Below are positions 6,382 through 14,276 of a DNA stretch of 15,644 nt, piece by piece (the first letter of the stretch is position 1; every line of letters starts with the position of its first letter). Under the pieces are notes generated by a model. It was given only the letters and a program-made list of their open reading frames with translations, was not told where the DNA came from and ran no database searches. This stretch comes from JBKPNX01 sp046732855. GTDB lineage: Bacteria; Pseudomonadota; Alphaproteobacteria; Geminicoccales; Geminicoccaceae. The position numbers were made by a program, and so were the translations under genes. Location of the stretch: NCBI GenBank assembly GCA_046732855.1, contig JBKPNX010000074.1, positions 1-15,644 on the forward strand, given 5' to 3'.

Positions 6382-7377
6382 ATGCAAGGCATGTCCGGCT
6401 CATCGTGTGCCGCAGTACCGCAGGTTGTTTCACTCGGCTGGAAGCGGCAGCTGCTGACGCGGCGACGGTGGCTGGTGCCCGTCCCCCATGCGTGTACCCC
6501 GGAGTTTGACCAGATCGCACGGATCGCGCGCGAGCACCTCGGTCCCGTGGCCGGCCTCGATCCCGGCCAGTTCGTGCTGCCGGCGTGTGTCGAGGTCATG
6601 GCTCGGATGCGCGCCAAGCTCGTGGACGGGCCTGGCTTCGCGGTGCTCGATCGGGTGCCGGTCGAGCGTTATCGACGGCAGGAGAGTCAGGCCATCGGCT
6701 GGATCCTGGCCAACCTGATGGGACGCGTCGTGGCGCAGAAATATGACGGCACGCTGCTGTACGACGTCGGCGATACCGGCAAGGCGCTCGCGCACGGCGT
6801 CCGCCGGTCCATCACCAATCTGGAGCAGGAGTTCCATACCGACGGCAGCTGGCTGTCGCTGCCCCCCAGCTTCATCGGTCTTTACTGTCTGCAGCCCGCG
6901 GCCGAAGGCGGCATGAGCCGGTGCGCCAATCTGGTCACCGTGCACGATGCCCTGCGGGGGCACCCGGAACTGCTCGACCGGCTCCACCAGTCGTTCTGGT
7001 GGGACCGCCACGCCGAGCACGCCGTCGATGACGTGACCTACAGCCGCGCGCCGATCTTCTGGCACGCGGGCGGGCGCGTGTTCGCGCGGTACTACGACGA
7101 CTACGTGCGCAAGGGCTACGTGCTGGCCGGCGAGCCGCTCGACGAGGTGGGCGCCGATGCGCTCGAAGCGGTGCGCGAGCTGGTCGAGGCGGACGAGAAC
7201 TGCATCGAGTTCCTGCTCGGGCAGGGCCAGTTCCTGTACCTCAACAACCGCCAGATCGCGCACAGCCGGACCGCGTACCGCGATGACGACGCCAAGCGGC
7301 ATCTAATGCGGTTTTGGAACCGGGACGAGGGCACGCCCGACCTGGAGGGCGGCCCGAGGGGGCCCGCCACGCACTGA
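6382..7377 (+). CDS. TauD/TfdA-family Fe(II)/2-oxoglutarate-dependent dioxygenase
   Basis: A 331-residue cytosolic protein with the facial triad of the TauD clade: H152 and D154 in EFHTDGSW, and the distal H294 in QIAHSRTAY. Arginines R306 and R310 in RHLMRFW lie 12 and 16 residues after H294, where 2-oxoglutarate is normally held. Such enzymes couple 2-oxoglutarate decarboxylation to hydroxylation of a small molecule, often releasing sulfite, ammonia or an aldehyde, or act in natural-product synthesis. The region before residue 60 is not typical of taurine dioxygenase, so the substrate is open. ATG 6382 has a GAGAG upstream (about 6371); ATG 6391 is an alternative. The gene stands alone, convergent with the MFS transporter gene, and has an AT-rich promoter zone in front. 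The family is confident, the substrate unknown. Confidence 0.87.
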   Translation: MQGMSGSSCAAVPQVVSLGWKRQLLTRRRWLVPVPHACTPEFDQIARIAREHLGPVAGLDPGQFVLPACVEVMARMRAKLVDGPGFAVLDRVPVERYRRQESQAIGWILANLMGRVVAQKYDGTLLYDVGDTGKALAHGVRRSITNLEQEFHTDGSWLSLPPSFIGLYCLQPAAEGGMSRCANLVTVHDALRGHPELLDRLHQSFWWDRHAEHAVDDVTYSRAPIFWHAGGRVFARYYDDYVRKGYVLAGEPLDEVGADALEAVRELVEADENCIEFLLGQGQFLYLNNRQIAHSRTAYRDDDAKRHLMRFWNRDEGTPDLEGGPRGPATH

Positions 7378-7516
7378 GCGCCCAGGTGCCCGGGCCGCGC
7401 TGTCGCGGTTTTCGAAAATCGGCCGGCGCCCAGCTTCTGAGAAAACCCGTCCGACCCGATCAGGCCGCGCGCCCAGGCGTGACGCTGACCGGCGCCCGCT
7501 CGGCGGCTCGCTTGGC

Positions 7517-8701
7517 TCAGGCCGATCTCGCCGCCGAGGCCTGGACGTGCTGCCGGGGCGCCCTGCTGCCCAACGCCGCGATCAGCCCGCACAGCAGCAC
7601 GACCAGACCGAGCGCCCCTGGCAGGCCGATCATCTCGGCGAGGCCGCCGATCGCGGGCGGCCCGAGCAGGAAGCCGAAGTAGCCGACGGTGCAGACGGCG
7701 GCGATCGCGGCGCTCGGCGGCAGCTCCGGCGTGCGCGCGGCGGACGACAGCACCACCGGAAACACGCAGGACAGGCCCGCGCCGACCAGGGCGAAGCCGA
7801 TCACCGCGACCACCGGCTGGCCGACCACGAGACTGAGGCCGAGGCCAAACGCGGCGAGCGCGCCGCCGGCGCGGACGACCCGATCGCCGCCGAACCTGGC
7901 GACCAGATGGTCGCCGGTGAAGCGGCCGGCCGCCATGGCCATGGAGAACGCCGCGAACGCAGCCGCCGCCGTTGTGGTGCCGGCGCCGAGGCTGCTGCTC
8001 AGGTACACGGCGCTCCAGTCGGCCATCGCGCCTTCGCACAGCAGCGCCGCGAGCGCCACGATGCCGGGCAGCAGAATGCCGAGCGACGGTCGGGCAAAGC
8101 CCGGCCCTCCGGAGCCCGCCTCGGCCGCGGCCGGCAACATCGGGCGACACGCGGCCGCGCTGATCAGGAGAAGCAGGCCGCACACCCCGGCGAAATGCGG
8201 CAGGAGCGGCAGGCCGAGCACAGCGATCAGGCCGGTCGCGCCGGCCCCGGCCATGGCCCCGAGACTGAACATGCCATGGAGCGACGACATGATCGGACGC
8301 CAGTAGCGCTTCTCCACGGCCACGCCCTGCGCGTTCATCGACACATCCAGCGCGCCCGAAGCCGCGCCCGTGACGAGCAACGCGACGCCGAGCCCGATCA
8401 GACTGGGTGCCAGCGCGAGCGGGGGCAGGCTCAGGCCGTAGCACGCGACGGTCACGGCGGTAGCCGTGCGACTGCCGTAGCGGTGCGCGGCGGCGCCGGC
8501 GAGCGGCATCGCGATCAGCGCCCCGATTGCGGCCATGAACAGGGCGAGCCCGAGCTGACCGTCGCTCGCCCCGACCTTCGCCTGGATCTCCGCGATCCGC
8601 GGCACCCAGCTGCCGTAGCCGAAGCCGTTGAGGAAGAAGACCGCGGCGACCCCCGCGCGCGCCCTGAACAGGCGCGCGACCTGATCGGTGGCGAGGGTCA
8701 C
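7517..8701 (-). CDS. MFS transporter, YbjJ-like
   Basis: A 394-residue protein with twelve predicted membrane helices. The N-terminal segment FFLNGFGYGSWVPRI (22-36), the conserved DVSMNAQGVAVE (119-130) followed by RPIMSSLHGMFSLG (135-148), and EGAMADWSAVY (223-233) are typical of the YbjJ group of major facilitator proteins. A motif-A-like GRFTGDHLVARFGGDR (259-274) sits between helices 8 and 9. These are inner-membrane secondary transporters, and the substrate of the group is not well defined. The start is a GTG at 8701 with AGGTAA about 10 bases upstream; no better start is seen. It lies 152 bases downstream of the thiolase gene on the same strand, so co-transcription is possible but not compelling. 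It is convergent with the dioxygenase gene. Function beyond transport is not assignable. Confidence 0.85.
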   Translation of the reverse strand: MTLATDQVARLFRARAGVAAVFFLNGFGYGSWVPRIAEIQAKVGASDGQLGLALFMAAIGALIAMPLAGAAAHRYGSRTATAVTVACYGLSLPPLALAPSLIGLGVALLVTGAASGALDVSMNAQGVAVEKRYWRPIMSSLHGMFSLGAMAGAGATGLIAVLGLPLLPHFAGVCGLLLLISAAACRPMLPAAAEAGSGGPGFARPSLGILLPGIVALAALLCEGAMADWSAVYLSSSLGAGTTTAAAAFAAFSMAMAAGRFTGDHLVARFGGDRVVRAGGALAAFGLGLSLVVGQPVVAVIGFALVGAGLSCVFPVVLSSAARTPELPPSAAIAAVCTVGYFGFLLGPPAIGGLAEMIGLPGALGLVVLLCGLIAALGSRAPRQHVQASAARSA

Positions 8702-8753
8702 CGGCGCGTTACCTGGCGATGCGATCCGAAGCTCGGACTTTCGCCTCTCACGG

Positions 8754-8777
8754 CCGACCCATTCGGCCGCGGGTCGG
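8754..8777 (-). terminator. Possible hairpin between thiolase and MFS genes
   Basis: CCGACCC (8754-8760) pairs with GGGTCGG (8771-8777) around a 10-base loop that is itself palindromic (CGGCCG). It is the only clear hairpin in the 152-base gap, with no T-tract. It could be an attenuating structure separating the two genes. Confidence 0.3.
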
Positions 8778-8853
8778 ATCCGGGCGGCTTGAGCGTGGGA
8801 GCGCGGCCGGCGGCCGGATCGAGGATGGGCGGTCGGGGCGCCCGGTCACCTGC

Positions 8854-10023
8854 TCACGACCGCAGCGGCTCGAGGATCGAGACGTAGTTGGCGACCGCGG
8901 CGCCGCCCATGTTGAACAGGCCGCCGAGCTTGGCGCCCTCGACCTGCATCTCGCCGGCGGCGCCGGTCAGCTGCATCGCCGCGAGCACGTGCATCGAGAC
9001 GCCGGTTGCGCCGATCGGGTGACCTTTGGCCTTGAGCCCGCCCGAGGGGTTGACCGGCAGCCGGCCGTCCTTCTGGGTCCAGCCCTCGAGCGCCGCCTTG
9101 GCGCCCTCGCCGCGCGGGGTCAGGCCCATCGCCTCGTATTCGATCAGCTCGGCGATCGTGAAGCAGTCGTGGGTCTCGACGAAATCGAGGTCGTCCAGGC
9201 CGATCCGCGCCTGCGCGCGCGCCCGCCGCCACGCCTGCTCGCAGCCCTCGAACTGAATGATGTCGCGCCGGCTCATCGGCAGGAAATCGTTGACCTGGAC
9301 CGCGGCGCGGAACACCACCGCCTTCTCCATGGCGAGCGCGGTCTCGACGTCGGTCAGGACCAGCGCCGCGGCGCCGTCCGAGACCAGCGAGCAGTCGGTC
9401 CGCTTCAAGGGTCCGGCGACCAGCGGGTTCTTGTCGGAGATCTGGCGACAGAACTCGTAGCCGAGGTCCTTGCGCATCTGGGCAAGCGGGTTACCGCAGC
9501 CGTTCCTGTGGTTCTTCGCGGCGATCGTGGCGAGCGCGTCCGACTGGTCGCCGTAGCGCTGGAAATAGCGCTGCGCGATCTGGCCGAACACGCCGGCAAA
9601 GCCGCCCTCGATCTCGCCCTCCTCCTTGAGGTACGCGGCGGAGAGCAGCGCCCCGGCTATATCCGGCCCGCTCAGATGGGTCATCTTCTCGACGCCGACC
9701 ACGAGCACGAAGCGCGCCTGCCGGCCGGCGATCGACTTCAGGCCCTGATGGACCGCGGCCGAGCCGGTGGCGCAGGCGTTCTCGACCCGGGTCGCCGGCT
9801 TGAACCGCCAGACCTCGTCGGCCTGCAGCACGAGCGAGCTGGTGAAGCCCTGCGCGCTGAAGCCGCCGCCGTAGTGGCCGAGCACGATCTCGTCGATGTC
9901 GTCGGGGCCGAGCCCGGCGTCGGCGACCGCAGCGCGGGCCACCTTGACGATCAGCGACTCGACGTCCTCGCCTTCCTGCCTGCCGAACGGCGTGTGGCTC
10001 CAGCCGACGATACATGCGCTCAT
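8854..10023 (-). CDS. SCP2-type thiolase (acetyl-CoA acetyltransferase family)
   Basis: A 389-residue thiolase-fold protein. The nucleophilic cysteine is C84 in VENACATGSAAVH. HDCF (285-288) replaces the NEAF of classical thiolases and marks the SCP2/SCPx subfamily. The C-terminal catalytic His is H335 in GHPIGATG, and the usual C-terminal catalytic Cys region is replaced by LFNMGGAAVANY. Members cleave or form beta-ketoacyl-CoA, often with branched, sterol-derived or phenylacetate-type substrates; some act as lipid-transfer partners with a separate DUF35 protein, which is not present here. The ATG at 10023 is fixed by AAGGAG seven bases upstream; an upstream in-frame ATG (10077) has no such signal. 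It is divergent from hicAB and followed by the MFS gene. Family confident, substrate not assignable. Confidence 0.9.
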   Translation of the reverse strand: MSACIVGWSHTPFGRQEGEDVESLIVKVARAAVADAGLGPDDIDEIVLGHYGGGFSAQGFTSSLVLQADEVWRFKPATRVENACATGSAAVHQGLKSIAGRQARFVLVVGVEKMTHLSGPDIAGALLSAAYLKEEGEIEGGFAGVFGQIAQRYFQRYGDQSDALATIAAKNHRNGCGNPLAQMRKDLGYEFCRQISDKNPLVAGPLKRTDCSLVSDGAAALVLTDVETALAMEKAVVFRAAVQVNDFLPMSRRDIIQFEGCEQAWRRARAQARIGLDDLDFVETHDCFTIAELIEYEAMGLTPRGEGAKAALEGWTQKDGRLPVNPSGGLKAKGHPIGATGVSMHVLAAMQLTGAAGEMQVEGAKLGGLFNMGGAAVANYVSILEPLRS

Positions 10024-10030
10024 CAGGGGA

Positions 10031-10036
10031 CTCCTT
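10031..10036 (-). promoter_or_regulatory. Ribosome binding site of the thiolase
   Basis: AAGGAG on the minus strand, seven bases before the ATG at 10023. It decides this start over the in-frame ATG at 10077. Confidence 0.65.
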
Positions 10037-10133
10037 CGTTGCGCGTCGGGACCCATAGCCGAGGACGCCGCGCGCACGGCCGAGATCCGTTCTCGAGCTT
10101 GTTCTGCGCCCCGCTTTCGGCGAGTTTGGCGCC

Positions 10134-10349
10134 GTGACGGGCACGGAGTTCATCCGAAGGCTGCGCCGGCTCGCCCGAAAGCGCGGCGTAGCGTTCGACA
10201 TGGATACGCGCCGGGGTCGGGGCAGCCACCGGATCGTGTATTTCGGAGCCCGCCGCACGACCGTCAAGGATCTCAAGCAGGACATCGGCAAGGGTTTGCT
10301 TCGCCAGATGTGCAACGATCTGAAGATTGATCCGACCGACCTGACCTGA
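10134..10349 (+). CDS. hicA: HicA-family mRNA interferase toxin
   Basis: A 71-residue, strongly basic protein with the HicA/YcfA double-stranded-RNA-binding-like fold signature: an N-terminal helix TGTEFIRRLRRL, then RGRGSHRIVYFG (27-38) holding the catalytic His H32, then TTVKDLKQDIGKGLLRQM. HicA toxins cleave mRNA and are neutralised by HicB. It starts with GTG at 10134, has only a weak upstream purine tract, and is followed after 11 bases by the hicB-like gene. It is divergent from the thiolase, with a 110-base shared upstream region. It is slightly longer than many HicA proteins (about 60 residues) but nothing looks broken, so it should be an active toxin. Confidence 0.85.
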   Translation: MTGTEFIRRLRRLARKRGVAFDMDTRRGRGSHRIVYFGARRTTVKDLKQDIGKGLLRQMCNDLKIDPTDLT

Positions 10350-10360
10350 GAGGCGGCGAC

Positions 10361-10789
10361 ATGCGTCATGCTTACCCGTTCACCTTGACACCCGATGAGG
10401 ATGGACGCCTCGTGGTCGCTTTCCCCGACGTCCAGGGAGCGTCTACAGACGGCGCCGATGAAGCCGAGGCCGTCGCGAACGCCTTCGACTGCCTGACGGC
10501 AGCATTGATCGGCTACATCAGGTCGCGTGAGCCGATTCCCCGCCCGAGCGCGGCGCGTGGGCGGAGGACCGTCGTTCTACCCCCCCTCGTGGCAGCCAAG
10601 CTGGCGCTCTATTCGGCGATGCTCCAACAGCGCATCACCGACGCCGGTCTCGCGGACCGAATGGGAAAGTCCGAGGCGGAGGTGCGGCGGCTCCTGGACC
10701 TTGATCGACGCTCCGACATCGGCCAGATCGAAGCGGCACTCGCGGAGCTGGGCAAGCGGCTGGAGATCCGGGTGCGAGACGCGGCGTAG
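10361..10789 (+). CDS. hicB: HicB-family antitoxin
   Basis: A 142-residue protein with the HicB partial RNase-H-like fold at the start: AYPFTLTPDEDGRLVVAFPD (4-23), the GASTDGADEAEAVANAFDCL segment (26-45) and a following helix. After a linker around residues 56-68 there is a C-terminal helix-turn-helix-like region (about 84-128, QQRITDAGLADRMGKSEAEV) that would bind the operator and autoregulate the pair. It begins 11 bases after hicA with AGGCGG at 10351-10356 as ribosome binding site, the standard hicAB order. The HTH class looks Xre-like. Together with hicA it forms a complete type II toxin-antitoxin module. Confidence 0.85.
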   Translation: MRHAYPFTLTPDEDGRLVVAFPDVQGASTDGADEAEAVANAFDCLTAALIGYIRSREPIPRPSAARGRRTVVLPPLVAAKLALYSAMLQQRITDAGLADRMGKSEAEVRRLLDLDRRSDIGQIEAALAELGKRLEIRVRDAA

Positions 10790-10799
10790 TCGCGCCGCG
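10780..10799 (+). terminator. Hairpin overlapping the hicB stop codon
   Basis: CGCGGCG (10780-10786) pairs with CGCCGCG (10793-10799), with the TAG stop in the loop. There is no T-tract, so termination is uncertain. Confidence 0.3.
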
Positions 10800-10891
10800 C
10801 GCACGTCGCTTGATTTGGGCCGCCTCGGCGCGGTGCACCCCGAGCGAGACCCGAAAGCGGTGTGGGGCCTCCGGAGATGTATCCGCTTGGC

Positions 10892-10913
10892 TCGGGCCCA
10901 CCTGCGGGCCCGA
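10892..10913. terminator. Bidirectional-type hairpin between hicB and the SulP gene
   Basis: TCGGGCCC (10892-10899) pairs perfectly with GGGCCCGA (10906-10913) around ACCTGC. It sits in the 150-base gap between convergent genes, where a shared terminator is expected. It lacks a long T-tract on either strand. Confidence 0.45.
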
Positions 10914-10939
10914 TCTACGCGCCCGTGATGGGGACGCCC

Positions 10940-12514
10940 TCACCGGACTTCCGGTCGGGCCAATTGCGTCCTTTCCCTTACCACCGCGATGGCACGGGCC
11001 AAGCTCGGCGCGAAGCGCACCGATCGGTCAGGCGGCACGAGGCCGCGGCGGCGCAGCGCCTTGTGCGTTTCCGGCCGGACCGCGGAGAGAATCAGGACTG
11101 CTCCCCTGCGCCGGACGTCGTGAATGAACTGGTACAAGGCATGCGCGCCGGTGGCATCGATGAACGGCACCGCCGCGAGATCGAGGATGAACGTGTGCGG
11201 GGTATAGCCGATGCGATCGAGCGCATCCTTCAGGCGCCAGGCCGCGCCGAAGAAGAACGGTCCGTTGATCCGGTAGATCGCCACACCCTCGGGCAGGTCG
11301 GGGCCCAGGGTCAGCTGGCGGTCGGCCCCGCGCGGCAGGTCAGCTATGTCCTCCTCGATCAGGTGCTCGTGGCTCTGCACCTCGGTGAGCGCGCTCATCC
11401 GCTGCATGAACAGGAGCGCGGCCAGGACCACGCCGACGTTGACCGCAACGGTGATGTCGACCAGCACCGTGAGGCCGAAGGTCAGCAGCAGGACCAGCCG
11501 GTCGCCGCGCGGCGCCCGCAGCAGGTGGGCGAAATGCTCCGCCTCGGCCATGGTCCAGGCGACCACGACCAGCACCGCCGCCAGGCTGGCCAGCGGGAAG
11601 CCGTTGGCGAGCGGCGCCAGCAGCAGCATGAACAGCAGCAGGAACAACGCATGCAGCATGCCGGCGATCGGGGTGCGGGCGCCCGAGCGGATGTTGGTGG
11701 CGGTGCGCGCGATCGCGCCGGTCGCCGGCAGCCCGCCGAACAACGGCGAGACGATATTGGCGACGCCCTGCGCGACCAGCTCGCAATTGGAGCGATGGCG
11801 CGTGCCGGCCAGGCCGTCGGCGATGACCGCGGAGAGGAGCGATTCGATCGCCGCCAGCAGCGCGATCGTGAACGCGTCCGGCAGCACCGCCTGAAGCCGC
11901 GCGAGGCTGATCTCCGGCATGCTCGGCGCGGGCAGGGTGTGCGGGATGCCGCCGAACCGGCTGCCGATGGTCGCGACCTCGAGACCGCTGGCCCAGACCA
12001 CGAGCGATGCGATGGCCACCGCGATCAGGAACGCCGGCAGCTGCGGGCGCGCTCGGCGCAGCAGCAGGATCAGGATCAGCGTGCCGAGGCCGATGCCGCA
12101 GGTCGCCGGATCGAAGCTGGGCAGCGCCCTGCCGATCGCCGCTATCTTGGCGACGAAGTCGGCCGGCACCTTGTCCAGCTCGAGGCCGAAAAACTCCTTG
12201 ATCTGGCTCGTGAAGATGATCACGGCGATGCCCGAGGTGAAGCCGGTCACCACGGGGTAGGGGATGTACTTGATGATCGTGCCGAGGCGCGCGAGCCCGA
12301 GCAGGATCAGCATCGCGCCCGCGAGCAACGTGGCGAGCAGCAGGCCGTCGTAGCCATGGCGCTCGATGGTCGCGAACACCACCACGACGAATGCCCCGGT
12401 CGGCCCGCCGATCTGCAACCGGCTGCCGCCCAGCGCCGAGATCAAGAAGCCCGCGATCACCGCCGTTAACAGGCCGCGATCGGGCGTGGTGCCCGACGCG
12501 ATTGCCAGCGCCAT
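10940..12514 (-). CDS. SulP/SLC26-family anion transporter with STAS domain
   Basis: From the first ordinary start (ATG 12514) this gives 524 residues. Residues 1-375 form the SulP membrane domain, with QIGGPTGAFVVVV (34-46), YIPYPVVTGFTSGIAVII (83-100) and GLPATGAIARTATNIRSGARTP (261-282) all strongly conserved. A cytoplasmic STAS domain occupies about 408-515; its helix-cap motif is IDATG (452-456), with Thr in place of the common Ser. These inner-membrane proteins import sulfate, bicarbonate or dicarboxylates; the substrate here is not decidable. The family normally begins about 40 residues earlier with an FTPKL...REGY segment and the first helix. That segment is present in frame upstream (see 12515-12706) but has no ATG, GTG or TTG. 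The true protein is therefore probably longer, or the gene is damaged at its start. It is convergent with hicAB. Confidence 0.88.
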   Translation of the reverse strand: MALAIASGTTPDRGLLTAVIAGFLISALGGSRLQIGGPTGAFVVVVFATIERHGYDGLLLATLLAGAMLILLGLARLGTIIKYIPYPVVTGFTSGIAVIIFTSQIKEFFGLELDKVPADFVAKIAAIGRALPSFDPATCGIGLGTLILILLLRRARPQLPAFLIAVAIASLVVWASGLEVATIGSRFGGIPHTLPAPSMPEISLARLQAVLPDAFTIALLAAIESLLSAVIADGLAGTRHRSNCELVAQGVANIVSPLFGGLPATGAIARTATNIRSGARTPIAGMLHALFLLLFMLLLAPLANGFPLASLAAVLVVVAWTMAEAEHFAHLLRAPRGDRLVLLLTFGLTVLVDITVAVNVGVVLAALLFMQRMSALTEVQSHEHLIEEDIADLPRGADRQLTLGPDLPEGVAIYRINGPFFFGAAWRLKDALDRIGYTPHTFILDLAAVPFIDATGAHALYQFIHDVRRRGAVLILSAVRPETHKALRRRGLVPPDRSVRFAPSLARAIAVVRERTQLARPEVR

Positions 12515-12706
12515 GGCGAGCGGCAGGGCGACGACCGCGACCGTGAGCCCGGCGATCAGGTCGGCGCGGAACGTCGCAAAGCCGTAGCCTTCGCGCAGGC
12601 AGGTGACGAGCTTCGGCGTGAACAGCTCGCGCCACGACGCCTCGCGGACGGGAGCGGACGGATGGAGCGGGGTGGCGATGACAGAGCCTCGGCGCTGCGC
12701 GCAACC
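12515..12706 (-). other. In-frame N-terminal extension of the SulP gene without a standard start codon
   Basis: Directly upstream of 12514 the same frame reads ELFTPKLVTCLREGYGFATF, then RADLIAGLTVAVVALPLA. This is clear SulP N-terminal sequence, including the first half of helix 1. The frame stays open to a TGA at 12707-12709, yet contains no ATG, GTG or TTG. A CTG at 12625 sits just where SulP proteins often begin, and an in-frame ATG at 12727 lies six codons beyond the TGA. From 12710 to the hairpin at 12833 nothing else is recognised. Confidence 0.7.
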
Positions 12707-12832
12707 TCAAGTGGCGCTCAGGCGCATAGAGCCATCACCCCCGGGCGTCAAGGTCCGCAATCCGCCCCGGACTCCTGCAGACGAGCCTGGCGGACCTGGC
12801 GTGGCAAACAGGGAAGGCGGCGGGCGGTTTGA

Positions 12833-12857
12833 AAGGCCCGGGTCAGACCCGGGCCTT
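12833..12857 (-). terminator. Intrinsic-type terminator of the substrate-binding protein gene
   Basis: AAGGCCCGGGT (12833-12843) pairs perfectly with ACCCGGGCCTT (12847-12857) around a 3-base loop. This is an 11-bp stem only 17 bases past the end of the gene at 12874. On the minus strand it runs into TTTCAAA. It is the strongest hairpin in the window. Confidence 0.7.
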
Positions 12858-12873
12858 AAGTGCCGAAGCGAGC

Positions 12874-13917
12874 TTACTCGGTCAGCTCTTTCCAGATCGC
12901 AGTGTGCTTCTCCTGCACCTCCGGAGGGCAGGTCTGGTTGAACCTGCCTTTGCCAGCAAACTCCTCGGGAATGTTCACCTCGGGGGCGTTCTTCATGTCC
13001 TCCGGCAGGTAAGCATCCGATCCCTGGATGCCGTTGGCAAACCGCGCAAAAGCCGAGATGAGGGCGGCGTTCTCCGGCGCCATAATGAAGTTCTGGAAGA
13101 GCTTGGCGTTCTCGACGTTCCTTGCATCCTTGAGAACTGCGACGCTGTCCATAAAGAAGGGAAAACCCTCTTTCGGGTAGCCGTAGACGATGTCCTTATT
13201 CTCCAGCCGATTCCGGAAGGCAGCTCCGCTCCAGGTGACACCGGCCCCAAGCTCGCCCCCAATATACTTTTCGGTCGTTTCGTCTGTCTCGTAATCGATC
13301 GACATCCACTTCGGCCTTGCCGCCAGCAGCTTGTCGCGAACCGTTTTCAACGTTGCCTCGTCGTCAGTGCAGGGTTCGCCGCCCACGTACATGAGGGCCA
13401 ACGCCATAACGTCACCCCCCTCGGGGACGACGTTGATCTTACCGACCAGCTCCGCCGGCGGGTCCATGAAGATCGCCGAGGTGTTGGGGTCCCCGGAATA
13501 GACAGACTTGTTGACGATCATACCCGCCGAACCCCATTGCCAAGGCACGGAGTAGTGTCGGCCTGGGTCCCAATCGACATCCGCCCAGCGCGGATCGACG
13601 TGCTTGAAGTTCTCCATCTGGTCGGGCCGCGTCTCGAGCAGCAGTCCCTCCTCGATGAAGATTGGCATGTAGTTTGCGGAAGGCACGACGATGTCGAAGC
13701 CGTGGCTGCCGGCCCGGACTTTCTCAAGCGCGGTCTCGTTGGAATCATATTCCGTGATGGTGACCTTGACGTTGTGCTCCTTCTCGAACTTATCGATCAA
13801 CTCAGGGCTCGTGTAGTTGCCCCAGTTGAAGATATGCAGTTCCCCGTCTGCCTGCGCGAAACTCGCATTGCCGAGCAACATCGCGGTTGCCAGACCGAGC
13901 AAGCGTGCCGATTTCAT
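12874..13917 (-). CDS. ABC transporter substrate-binding protein, spermidine/putrescine (PotD/PotF) type
   Basis: A 347-residue periplasmic binding protein with a signal peptide (hydrophobic core 5-20, cleavage after AQA at 23). The mature start LHIFNWGNYTSPELIDKFEK (28-47) is the polyamine-binding-protein signature, followed by GFDIVVPSANYM (73-84), VPWQWGSAGMIVNK (124-137) and MDSVAVLKDARNVENAKLF (256-274). Aromatic residues W32 and Y35 and acidic D257 are candidates for amine binding. The ATG at 13917 was preferred because GGAAAG lies about six bases upstream and the signal peptide begins correctly; ATG 13929 is possible. No ABC ATPase or permease gene is adjacent, so it is an orphan here. 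Its base composition is visibly lower in G+C than its neighbours (many A/T third positions), suggesting transfer or a different origin. The substrate could be another cationic amine. Confidence 0.88.
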   Translation of the reverse strand: MKSARLLGLATAMLLGNASFAQADGELHIFNWGNYTSPELIDKFEKEHNVKVTITEYDSNETALEKVRAGSHGFDIVVPSANYMPIFIEEGLLLETRPDQMENFKHVDPRWADVDWDPGRHYSVPWQWGSAGMIVNKSVYSGDPNTSAIFMDPPAELVGKINVVPEGGDVMALALMYVGGEPCTDDEATLKTVRDKLLAARPKWMSIDYETDETTEKYIGGELGAGVTWSGAAFRNRLENKDIVYGYPKEGFPFFMDSVAVLKDARNVENAKLFQNFIMAPENAALISAFARFANGIQGSDAYLPEDMKNAPEVNIPEEFAGKGRFNQTCPPEVQEKHTAIWKELTE

Positions 13918-14276
13918 GATGCTTTCCATAGAGGCGTGGTGGCTGAAATCCCGGCTTGCTTGCCTCCAATTCAAGCCAGGGTTTGCCAGTCTTCTATGAC
14001 TGGAGGTGGATGGCGGGCCACAACAGTTTCTGCGCAACCGACTGCGTCAACCGCCGCACTCTTTCGCGTATGCGCCAACGCGGTCACGCACCGGCAGCGT
14101 CCCTGAATGGCAGGGGCCGAGCCAACTAGGTATCAGGCCGTGAGTCCCGAGTCACCCAAAATTGAACTGTTGTAGAGATGCCCAACCGGAGCTTCACACA
14201 TTCGCGCATCATGACGGGCGCGCGGCGCCACACACCCGGTGCCATACCGGGGCTCGCTCGCCCTGGCACACGAATG
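13918..14276. other. 359-bp region upstream of the substrate-binding protein gene
   Basis: No gene is supported. It holds the leader and presumed minus-strand promoter of the substrate-binding protein gene, an inverted repeat at 13986-14003, a small hairpin CCCTG/CAGGG at 14101-14115, an AT-rich patch near 14158-14175, and a hairpin CCCGGT/ACCGGG at 14235-14251. The last could mark the 3' end of the CBS-domain gene. Confidence 0.5.
13986..14003. promoter_or_regulatory. Inverted repeat upstream of the substrate-binding protein gene
   Basis: CCAGTC (13986-13991) and GACTGG (13998-14003) form a perfect dyad with a 6-base spacer, about 69 bases before the start codon. It could be an operator or a leader hairpin; no regulator gene is adjacent. 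Confidence 0.3.

Noticed and set aside
7378..7516. CGCCCAG occurring three times and a TTTTCGAAAA palindrome in the gap between the dioxygenase and MFS genes
   Set aside because: Too short and irregularly spaced to call a repeat or terminator.
10862..12469. Long plus-strand open frame opposite the SulP gene
   Set aside because: The composition is Arg/Gln/Asp-rich low complexity, and the minus strand encodes an unmistakable SulP/STAS protein.
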